Assembly: GCA_902515965.1 (NCBI GenBank) | Contig: CABXWS010000002.1 | Coordinates: 1 to 32,300 of the forward strand | Length of the DNA: 32,300 bases | From: an uncultured Pelagibacteraceae bacterium | GTDB lineage: Bacteria; Pseudomonadota; Alphaproteobacteria; Pelagibacterales; Pelagibacteraceae | Direction: 5' to 3' | Shown: piece after piece, positions 24,735 through 32,300 of the stretch | Numbering within the stretch: the stretch's first letter is position 1 | How the letters are laid out: each line of letters starts with the position of its first letter | Notes under the pieces: generated by a model | What the model was told of the DNA's origin: nothing | Databases searched by the model: none | The model's input: only the letters and a program-made list of their open reading frames with translations | Position numbers and translations under genes: made by a program

Positions 24735-25880
24735 AATAATTAAATCTAATTTTTGTTTGCCCAATCTCTCATTGCCATTCTCTGTAACAAAATAGGTTTC
24801 ACCCAAATTCATCGCTAAATTACTATCTGAGTCCATCAAGATCATGTGCATAAAAAAGACGTTGCCGGGCTCTATGATGTAAGGATTTTTTGTGTAAAGC
24901 ATTGGCCAATCCATCCAATTTGGAGAAAAAGTTGCCCCTAAAGAATATCCACATGCATTCATTCTTGAATTCTTAAAGCCATGATCATCAAAAGTTTTTG
25001 CATGAATATCAAAAACTTCTCCAATTTTATTCCCAGGCTTTAATTTATTTTCACAATTTGTAAGAGCTTCAACACAAGCCTCATGCATTTTATAATGTTT
25101 TGGATCTGCTTTTCCAATCGGTATTGTTCTAAACATTGCTGAATGATAGTGCCTGTATGTTCCGGCCCATTCAATTGTTAGCTGATCTTTTGAATTTAAT
25201 ATTTGCTTTTCTGCCTGATAACGACAGAGTAGGGCATTCTTTCCAGATCCTATAATAAATTCATTAGCAGGATAATCTCCACCACCTTCAAATATAACTC
25301 TATTCATTTCTGCAAGAATTTTAGACTCACTTGCTCCAGCCTTTGCAAATTTCCAAACCTCATCCAAAGCTTTGTCAGCTAAATTTGCTGCTTTTTTTAC
25401 ATAATTAATTTCTTCTTTAGATTTTATTACTCTTAATTTTGTTATTAATTCGGACTTATCTTCAATTGAACAATAGTTTTGTAAAACTGTGTTAAGTCTT
25501 AATGCATTTCTTCCTGTAAGACCATAGGCTTCATATTCGACGCCAATTTTTTTTCCTTTTAAGTTAAGTTCATCCAAAATAATTTGGAGATCAACAGCGG
25601 GATTGGCACCATCTTTATCAACCCAAATTCTAATATCACTAATATTAGATGTGTTTTGTGCTTGCCTTAAATCAGGAGCTCTAGTTAATAATATTACATT
25701 ACCTTTTTGATCTAAAACTAATGCTTGAAAAAATACATATCCGAAAGTGTCGTAACCAGTGAGCCAATACATAGACTCTTGTCTAAACATAATTAAAGAA
25801 TCTAATCCCTCATTTTTCATAGAGCTTAGTGTTTTTTCTTTTCTATTGGAGAATTCTTCTTTACTAAAATGAAGACCCAT
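24729..25880 (-). CDS. M24-fold (creatinase/prolidase-like) protein, non-canonical metal site
   Basis: N-terminal creatinase-like domain (MYWLTGYDTFGYVFFQALVL) and pita-bread domain (NEFIIGSGKNALLCRYQAEKQIL..., CGYSLGATFSPNWMDWP, LGETYFVTENG). Confidence 0.85.
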   Translation of the reverse strand: MGLHFSKEEFSNRKEKTLSSMKNEGLDSLIMFRQESMYWLTGYDTFGYVFFQALVLDQKGNVILLTRAPDLRQAQNTSNISDIRIWVDKDGANPAVDLQIILDELNLKGKKIGVEYEAYGLTGRNALRLNTVLQNYCSIEDKSELITKLRVIKSKEEINYVKKAANLADKALDEVWKFAKAGASESKILAEMNRVIFEGGGDYPANEFIIGSGKNALLCRYQAEKQILNSKDQLTIEWAGTYRHYHSAMFRTIPIGKADPKHYKMHEACVEALTNCENKLKPGNKIGEVFDIHAKTFDDHGFKNSRMNACGYSLGATFSPNWMDWPMLYTKNPYIIEPGNVFFMHMILMDSDSNLAMNLGETYFVTENGNERLGKQKLDLIIL

Positions 25881-26653
25881 TAACGAATGTTAACACTAAC
25901 AGAACCAATTTTATCAACTGTTCCTTTGTATATTCCTTTTCCTTTAAATGGAACTACTCCCACAGTTGAGCCTGTAAAAACATAAAAATCTTTATTTAAG
26001 TTAATGTTTTCTTTCTTAACTTTATTTAAAACAAATCTTAAAGAATTTAACGGATTTATATAAACAATATTTGTATTACCATTTACTTTTACTCCATTTT
26101 TCTTGCTGACTAATGATGTTTTTAAATTATTTAGATTTAATTTTTTAAATTTTGTTTTTCTTCCAATAACAAATTTGATGTTAAATCCAAAATCTCCACA
26201 AATATCTCCCAAATATGTAAATTCTTTATTTCTTTGTCTGAAACCAACTATTTCAAAACAAGGTCCCATAAACTTTATAAATTTGCTGATATTCGATTTT
26301 GTAACCTTTCCTTTGAAATCAAAGAAAGATTTCTTAATAAAATAATAAACTTCAACTTCTATACCTTTAGTATGTTGGTTTACTTTTACATTTTGACCAG
26401 ATTTAACTAATCTTTTTTTAAAAACTTTTGCTGTAAATGGTTCTTTTTCTTTTAATTTTTTTAAAGCTTGAATCCCAGTTCCACCAGCTTTTATTCCTAT
26501 AGTTTCATCTCTTATTTGATCTTCACATAGTTTTCTAAGCTTATTGGCTAAATTAATATTTTTACAATACCTCACTGGAATGGGATTAATGACAGTATTT
26601 GTGTTGAAAGCTTTGACTAATTTGTCTGCAATTTTATTGATCTCATTTTTCAT
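25880..26653 (-). CDS. 2-keto-4-pentenoate hydratase / fumarylacetoacetase-like family protein
   Basis: GIKAGGTGIQALKKLKEKEPFTAKVF, NPLNSLRFVLNKVKK, FYVFTGSTVGVVPFKGKGIYKGTVDKIGSVSV match the MhpD-like hydratase layout. Confidence 0.75.
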   Translation of the reverse strand: MKNEINKIADKLVKAFNTNTVINPIPVRYCKNINLANKLRKLCEDQIRDETIGIKAGGTGIQALKKLKEKEPFTAKVFKKRLVKSGQNVKVNQHTKGIEVEVYYFIKKSFFDFKGKVTKSNISKFIKFMGPCFEIVGFRQRNKEFTYLGDICGDFGFNIKFVIGRKTKFKKLNLNNLKTSLVSKKNGVKVNGNTNIVYINPLNSLRFVLNKVKKENINLNKDFYVFTGSTVGVVPFKGKGIYKGTVDKIGSVSVNIR

Positions 26654-26662
26654 ATCTAGAAC

Positions 26663-27451
26663 TTATTGAAGAATACTCATGGGATCAAGTCTAGTCTGAA
26701 ACCAATTTATTCTAAAATCAAGATGGGGACCTGTAGATCTACCAGTTGAGCCTACTGTACCGATAATATCTCCTTGTTTAATTTGATCACCAACTTTTAC
26801 TATTACATCCTCTAAGTGTGAATATATTGTAGATATACCATGACCATGATCCATTATTACCGTTCCTCCAGTATAATAAAGATCTTCTTCTGCCATTGTA
26901 ACTAATCCTGTTCCAGAGGATTTAATTTTTGTACCTTGTTTGGCAGCTATATCAATTCCATAGTGTGGCCACTTAGGTTTACCGTTAAGTATTCTTTGAC
27001 TACCATATACACCACTAATTATTCCCTTTACTGGCATGATAAATTGTTCAGCAAAAAAAGTTAAATCTGAATTAATAGCTCTAGCCTTTCCAATTCTTCC
27101 ATTTTCTTCTTTTATTCTTTTGTAAACAGATTCTGGTGGTGTTACTTTATTTTCAGGTAAGCCGTCTATTCTTTGAATATTATATTTTCTTTTAAAAACT
27201 TGTTTTATTATTTTATTTTTCTTTCCGTTGTTTATTTCTGTAATAGATACATCAAATTTTCGATCTCTATCTATTCCAAATACAAAGTATCCATCATTTG
27301 ATACCTTCACTTCTGTTTTATCAATGAAGACTTTTGAACCCGCTTGTGCTTTTCCTAATATGAAATGTCCTTGTAAAAATTTTCCTTGAAACTCAAGTGC
27401 TTGGACATGTGTAGAAAATATAATTGCTAAACAAAGCAATAATTTTTTCAT
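26663..27451 (-). CDS. M23 family metallopeptidase, secreted (ORF track start 27466; MKKLL start gives 27451)
   Basis: Signal peptide MKKLLLCLAIIFSTHVQA; LytM motifs HYGIDIAAKQGTKIKSSGTGLVT, VIMDHGHGISTIYSHLEDVIVKVGDQIKQGDIIGTVGSTGRSTGPHLDFRI. Confidence 0.93.
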   Translation of the reverse strand: MKKLLLCLAIIFSTHVQALEFQGKFLQGHFILGKAQAGSKVFIDKTEVKVSNDGYFVFGIDRDRKFDVSITEINNGKKNKIIKQVFKRKYNIQRIDGLPENKVTPPESVYKRIKEENGRIGKARAINSDLTFFAEQFIMPVKGIISGVYGSQRILNGKPKWPHYGIDIAAKQGTKIKSSGTGLVTMAEEDLYYTGGTVIMDHGHGISTIYSHLEDVIVKVGDQIKQGDIIGTVGSTGRSTGPHLDFRINWFQTRLDPMSILQ

Positions 27452-28209
27452 TATTTTGCTGTCCAACCCCCATCAATCACAATTGATGTACCTGTTATCA
27501 TGCTTGCTGCATCTGAAGCTAAAAAACATACTGCTGTAGCTACATCAGACTCTGTAGCAACTTTCCCCATGGGTATATTACTTAAAGCAAGCTGTTTAAA
27601 CTTTTTATTTTTAAAAAATTTTTTAACCATTGGAGTTTCAACGAATGTAGGTGCAACTGTATTTACTCTAATATTTTTTGTTGCAAGTTCAACTCCCATT
27701 CCTTTTGTTAATCCCTCAATTCCAAATTTTGTCATGTTATAAACATTTCTACCCGACATACCGACATGCCCTAATTGTGAGGACATATTAATTATAGATC
27801 CACCTTTTTTTTTATTTTTTAACATTTTTATGACTACTAATTGAGCAACATTGAATGCTGCTTTCATATTTAAATCTACAAGATAGTTCATACTTGTTTG
27901 TTTAATTTTTTCAAAAGGCTCGGGAATATTTGTACCAGCGTTATTTACAAGTATATCTACTTTCTTAATTTTTTTTAATTTAGAAGAAAGATCTTCATAA
28001 TCCATTATATCGCAAGTTATTTTAACTAATTTTCCTTTAACTTTTTTTATATCTTTTTGAAGTTTATCAAGATCAGAAGTAGTTCTACTTACACCAATTA
28101 TAGTTGCACCAGCTTCTGCAAGAGCAATAGAGCATGCTCTTCCAATTCCTTTTCCAGCACCAGTAACAAGTGCTATTCTGTTTTTTAAATTAATTTTCTT
28201 TAAATACAT
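27451..28209 (-). CDS. Short-chain dehydrogenase/reductase
   Basis: VTGAGKGIGRACSIALAEAG, NNAGTN, YNMTKFGIEG (YxxxK), C-terminal MITGTSIVIDGGWTAK. Confidence 0.93.
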   Translation of the reverse strand: MYLKKINLKNRIALVTGAGKGIGRACSIALAEAGATIIGVSRTTSDLDKLQKDIKKVKGKLVKITCDIMDYEDLSSKLKKIKKVDILVNNAGTNIPEPFEKIKQTSMNYLVDLNMKAAFNVAQLVVIKMLKNKKKGGSIINMSSQLGHVGMSGRNVYNMTKFGIEGLTKGMGVELATKNIRVNTVAPTFVETPMVKKFFKNKKFKQLALSNIPMGKVATESDVATAVCFLASDAASMITGTSIVIDGGWTAK

Positions 28210-28788
28210 TTACAAAAATAATTTTACGTCTGTATATATAAGATCTATTGCAACAAATAAAATTGCCAATAATCCAACCCATCCTATCCATTTATACTTT
28301 TTAATCCAGCCAGATATTAATGTTGCTGCAGTAGCCATTAAAACAATTGATAAAATTAGACCAAATATTAATAATATGTAGTGATCCCTAGCTGCACCTG
28401 CTACCCCTAACACATTATCTAAACTCATTGTTACATCAGCTAAAATTACAGTTGTTATCGCTTTAATGAATGATGAGTTATCAACTTTTTTGACATTTTC
28501 TTCAGCGTTTCCATTCATCTTAATTACATCTTCATAAAGTCTGTAACATATATAAAGAAGCAATATTCCACCTATAAGTCTAAGTCCTGTGATTTGTAAT
28601 AGATAAGCAGTTATCAGTGTGAATATAATTCTTAAAACTACAGCTGCACCAATGCCCCAAAAAATAATTTTTTTTCTTTGTTCATTTGGAAATTGAGACG
28701 CAACCATACCGATTATAATTGCATTATCTCCAGCTAAAACTAAATCAATAAAAACAATTTGAAAAAAAATAATTATCTGTTCGGTCAT
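28210..28788 (-). CDS. TerC family integral membrane protein (YjbE-like)
   Basis: DLVLAGDNAIIIGM and VTMSLDNVLGVAGAA motifs; multiple TM helices. Confidence 0.9.
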   Translation of the reverse strand: MTEQIIIFFQIVFIDLVLAGDNAIIIGMVASQFPNEQRKKIIFWGIGAAVVLRIIFTLITAYLLQITGLRLIGGILLLYICYRLYEDVIKMNGNAEENVKKVDNSSFIKAITTVILADVTMSLDNVLGVAGAARDHYILLIFGLILSIVLMATAATLISGWIKKYKWIGWVGLLAILFVAIDLIYTDVKLFL

Positions 28789-30389
28789 CGTCTACTATCC
28801 TCAATTATCATATCAGCTGCTTTTTCCGCAATCATTATTGTGGGTGCATTAGTATTTCCTGATGTGATATGAGGCATAACAGAGGCATCTACTATTCTTA
28901 AATTTTCTAATCCATGAGCAACTAAACGATCATTAACAACAGCATTTTCATCATTACCCATTCTGCAAGTGCTAACAGGGTGAAATATAGTATTTGCAAA
29001 TTTTCCAGCTTCAGTAGCTAATTCTTCATTGTCAGTTATGTTTACGCCAGGTCTTAGCTCTTCAGGCTGATAATCTTTATATGCTTTAGACTCCATAACA
29101 ATCTTTCTAACTATTTTTAAAGCTTTTCCAGCTGTCTCACGGTCTTCATCAGTAGATAAGTAGTTCATTTGTATTTTTGGTGAAATTCTTGTATCTGGTG
29201 ATTTTAATTCAATAGAGCCTCTGCTGGTAGGTCTTACATTTGTAATCGTTGGTGTGAATGCTGGAAATTTGTGTAATGCAGATTTACCTAAAAGATCTGT
29301 GCTTGCTGGTGAAATATGAAACTGAAGGTTGGGAGTTTCTAAATGATCATCACTTTTAACAAATCCACATACATAACTAGCTCCAACGGTTAACGGACCT
29401 TTTCTAAATAAAAAATATTTTAGACCAGTCATTAGCTTCTTGGCAGTGCTATAATATATATCGTTTAAAGTTTCTAAGTTTTTTACTTTATATACAGGTC
29501 TTAACATTAAATGATCTGTAAGATTTCTACCTACACCTTGGTGATCTTTTAATACTTCAACATTATTTTCTTTTAATAATTCTCCTGGACCAATACCAGA
29601 AGCTTGTAATATATGTGGTGATCCGATTGTACCTGCGCTCAAAATAATTTCTTTGTTAGTTTCAACAGAAAATTCTTTATCATCGATCCAATAATTTACT
29701 TTTTTTGCTTTATTGTTTTCAAATTCAATATTTTTTATATGAGCTTTAGTTATAACTTTTAAATTTTTTCTTTTTTTTACTGGGTTCAGATATCCTACAG
29801 CTGTGCTACATCTAAAACCATTTTTTATAGTGAATGGAAAATAACCCATCCCTTCATTATCTCCATTATTAAAATCATCAGTTCTTTTATAGCCTTGCTC
29901 TTCAGCAGCTTCTAAAAATAGATCGAGAACTTTAAATGTTGCTCTAATTTGTTCGACCGCAATTGGTCCACCAGATCCATGAAATTCATTTTCTCCAAAT
30001 TGAAAATCCTCTGACTTTTTAAAGTAAGGTAATACATCTTCCCATGACCAGCCTACATTGCCCAATTGTCTCCAATAATTATAATCATTCGATTGTCCTC
30101 TAATATAAAGCATTCCATTTATTGATGAGCTTCCACCTAACGTTTTTCCTCTTGGGTAAACCATTTGTCTATTATCGCAATTTGGCTCTTTTTCTGTATT
30201 AAAGCACCAGTCTGTATCTGGGTTGTGCATAGTTTTGAAGTATCCTCCAGGAATATGTATCCATGGATTACTATCTTTTCCTCCAGCCTCTAATAAAAGT
30301 ATTTTATTTTTTGGATTAGCTGACAATCTATTTGCTAGAACACAACCAGCAGATCCTGCACCAATAATTATGTAATCAAACTTATCCAT
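28785..30389 (-). CDS. GMC family oxidoreductase (choline/alcohol dehydrogenase-like)
   Basis: YIIIGAGSAGCVLANRLS, YPRGKTLGGSSSINGMLYIRG, HPVSTCRMG, NLRIVDASVMPHITSGNTNAPTIMIAEKAADMI. Confidence 0.94.
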   Translation of the reverse strand: MDKFDYIIIGAGSAGCVLANRLSANPKNKILLLEAGGKDSNPWIHIPGGYFKTMHNPDTDWCFNTEKEPNCDNRQMVYPRGKTLGGSSSINGMLYIRGQSNDYNYWRQLGNVGWSWEDVLPYFKKSEDFQFGENEFHGSGGPIAVEQIRATFKVLDLFLEAAEEQGYKRTDDFNNGDNEGMGYFPFTIKNGFRCSTAVGYLNPVKKRKNLKVITKAHIKNIEFENNKAKKVNYWIDDKEFSVETNKEIILSAGTIGSPHILQASGIGPGELLKENNVEVLKDHQGVGRNLTDHLMLRPVYKVKNLETLNDIYYSTAKKLMTGLKYFLFRKGPLTVGASYVCGFVKSDDHLETPNLQFHISPASTDLLGKSALHKFPAFTPTITNVRPTSRGSIELKSPDTRISPKIQMNYLSTDEDRETAGKALKIVRKIVMESKAYKDYQPEELRPGVNITDNEELATEAGKFANTIFHPVSTCRMGNDENAVVNDRLVAHGLENLRIVDASVMPHITSGNTNAPTIMIAEKAADMIIEDSRR

Positions 30390-30525
30390 AAATTTAAAAA
30401 CTAACCTTTAATGAATATTTAGCCTTTTATAAAGATTTTTCTTGTAAATAAAGCCCAAATGACACTTGTATCTAGCTTTATTATTTGAAAAGGTTGTTGT
30501 CATATAAATTAAAGAGAGGGAAAAA

Positions 30526-31617
30526 ATGAGAAAAATCATTTCAATGTTATTTGCTACATTTTTAGCAGTTGGATTTATTTCCAACGCAACAGCAAAAACA
30601 CTTAAGTGCCAAACAGTACTTAATCCAAAAGCGGATGAAGTTGTAATGTTAAAAGATTTTACAGATACTGTTACAGCACTAACAAGCGGTTCCCTAAAGT
30701 TTGAAATTATGCCAGCTGGAACTGTAGTTGGTGGAAAAGAAACTTTAGATGCAGTTGATAAAGGTTTAATTGACTGTGGATTTGCATGGACACACTACTG
30801 GTCAGGTGACCATCCTGCAGCAATGTTATTTGGTTCGCCAGTTGCTGGTGGAGGTGTAGGTATAGATAATTTAGCATTCTTATCATGGTTTCAATATGGT
30901 GGTGGTAAAGAACTATACGATAGATTATGGGACGAAATGGGAAGAGATATAAAAGGATTTATGCTTCAACCAGTTGGACCAGAAGCTTTAGGTTGGTTTC
31001 CTAAACCAATTAAAGACATGGCTGACTTTAGAAAATATAAATTTAGAACTCCTCCAGGAATTCCAGGACAAACATACAAAGATATAGGTATTGCATCAGT
31101 TGCTATGGGTGGTGGAGATATTCTACCAGCTTTGGAAGCAGGAACTATCGATGCTGCTGAATGGTGTTGTCCAAAACCTGATATGGTATTTGGATTTCAA
31201 AAAGTTTTAAAGCACTACTATTTACAAGGTTTACACCAAGTAGTTGTTAATGCTGACTTCTATATTACTGGAAAGACTTATGATGCTATGAGCGATCATG
31301 AAAAGAAATCTTTAGAGGTAGCAGCTAATGCTTCTTTAAATAAATCTTTAAGTAGAAGAATATATGAAAATGGTAAGGCATTAAGAGAACTAACAACAAA
31401 ACATGGAGTAATTTTAGAAGATACACCTTCTGATTATTTCACTGAATATATGGCTGCAGCAAAAGCAACATTGAATAAAAACTCTGAGCAGAACGCTTTC
31501 TTCAAAGAAGTTTATGATTCAATGAAAGAATTTGCAGATATAGCAGTACCATTTTGGAGTGGAGCGCAAATGTCAAACGCTAAACTTGGAATGGCTCACG
31601 CAGCTACATTAAAATAA
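30526..31617 (+). CDS. TRAP transporter substrate-binding protein, DctP/TakP-like
   Basis: Signal peptide MRKIISMLFATFLAVGFISNATA, SD GAGAGGG, KFRTPPGIPGQTYKDIGIASVAMGGGDILPALEAGTIDAAEWCCPKPD. Confidence 0.92.
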   Translation: MRKIISMLFATFLAVGFISNATAKTLKCQTVLNPKADEVVMLKDFTDTVTALTSGSLKFEIMPAGTVVGGKETLDAVDKGLIDCGFAWTHYWSGDHPAAMLFGSPVAGGGVGIDNLAFLSWFQYGGGKELYDRLWDEMGRDIKGFMLQPVGPEALGWFPKPIKDMADFRKYKFRTPPGIPGQTYKDIGIASVAMGGGDILPALEAGTIDAAEWCCPKPDMVFGFQKVLKHYYLQGLHQVVVNADFYITGKTYDAMSDHEKKSLEVAANASLNKSLSRRIYENGKALRELTTKHGVILEDTPSDYFTEYMAAAKATLNKNSEQNAFFKEVYDSMKEFADIAVPFWSGAQMSNAKLGMAHAATLK

Positions 31618-31631
31618 TTAAACACTTAAAT

Positions 31632-31657
31632 TAGAGCGGACTTAATTGTCCGCTCTA
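31632..31657 (+). promoter_or_regulatory. Strong intercistronic hairpin between second dctP-like and dctQ-like genes
   Basis: TAGAGCGGAC, TTAATT, GTCCGCTCTA: perfect 10-bp stem, no immediate U-tract; next ATG at 31676. Confidence 0.8.
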
Positions 31658-31675
31658 TCATAAAAATTTTTCTTT

Positions 31676-32290
31676 ATGTCAGATGAAATAAATAAATTAG
31701 ATATTTCTGATGAAATGATTGCTGAAAGAAGAGGCAATCAAAATAAAATGCCAGATGATATGCCAAAATTAATGGCAAATATCATATTAAAAATTGACAA
31801 ATTTAGTAAAATTGTAGGAAACATAGTTTGCTGGATAACTGTTCCATTAATTTTAGCTATGACTTACGAAGTTCTAGCTAGAAAACTATTTTTAGCACCG
31901 ACATATTGGGCATACGATATGAGTCGTTTTTTGTATGGAGCTCTTTTTATGCTCGGGGCAGGATATGCATTATCCAAAGGAGTTCATATAAGAGCAGATT
32001 TTTTATACAGAAATTTTAAAACCAAAACACAAGGTATAATAGATTTTTGGCTTTATATTTTATTTTATTTTCCGGGCATGCTTGTATTTTGTTATATGAC
32101 AGTTGGTTTTGTGGAAGAGTCGATACGTAGAGGTGATAAAGGAATGGATACGGCTTGGATGCCATTTCTTTGGCCAATAAAAACATGTTTACTTGTTGGT
32201 ATCATTTTTCTTTTAATTCAAGGCATATCTGAATTGTTAAAAAGTTATTGGGCCGCAACAAGAGGCAAATGGCCTGGACAAGATAAATGA
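31676..32290 (+). CDS. TRAP transporter small permease, DctQ family
   Basis: VTVPLILAMTYEVLARKLFLAPTYWAYDMSRFLYGALFMLGAGYALSKGVHIRADF; position after the DctP gene. Confidence 0.92.
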   Translation: MSDEINKLDISDEMIAERRGNQNKMPDDMPKLMANIILKIDKFSKIVGNIVCWITVPLILAMTYEVLARKLFLAPTYWAYDMSRFLYGALFMLGAGYALSKGVHIRADFLYRNFKTKTQGIIDFWLYILFYFPGMLVFCYMTVGFVEESIRRGDKGMDTAWMPFLWPIKTCLLVGIIFLLIQGISELLKSYWAATRGKWPGQDK

Positions 32291-32300
32291 TATCACACAT

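Noticed and set aside
1-32300. CRISPR arrays, tRNA/rRNA genes, transposases, integrases, phage structural genes, toxin-antitoxin or restriction systems
   Set aside because: Looked for on both strands by eye and through the ORF list; no repeat-spacer pattern, tRNA-like cloverleaf or recognisable protein was seen. A tRNAscan/Infernal/minced run would be needed to exclude them formally.

Overview
This AT-rich window is densely packed and looks like Pelagibacterales (SAR11)-type alphaproteobacterial DNA; that assignment is inferred from composition and gene content only. I see no rRNA, tRNA, CRISPR array, transposase or phage module. From left to right it contains: (1) the C-terminal part of a photolyase/cryptochrome; (2) a five-gene operon with an ABC sugar/osmolyte importer (ATPase, binding protein, two permeases) and a cytoplasmic GH63-like hydrolase of the mannosylglycerate/glucosylglycerate hydrolase type, in which both permeases carry unusual extra domains; (3) an 863-aa fusion with cNMP-binding-like, PlsC-like acyltransferase and SGNH-hydrolase domains; (4) a run of small or poorly known genes (DUF4174-like protein, small membrane proteins, FG-GAP/UnbV-ASPIC protein, Cys-rich secreted protein); (5) a TRAP transporter with an enoyl-CoA hydratase-like protein and a class III CoA-transferase; (6) a D-2-hydroxyacid dehydrogenase-like FAD/Fe-S fusion, an enolase-superfamily enzyme, a serine/alanine-glyoxylate aminotransferase, a renalase-like flavoprotein, an M24-fold protein lacking canonical metal ligands, and a 2-keto-4-pentenoate hydratase-like protein; (7) an M23 peptidase, an SDR, a TerC protein and a GMC oxidoreductase; (8) the start of a second TRAP system. 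The observations I rate highest are the glycoside import and hydrolysis operon with its modified permeases, the three-module fusion protein, and a recurring strong hairpin between each of the three solute-binding-protein genes and the membrane-subunit gene that follows.
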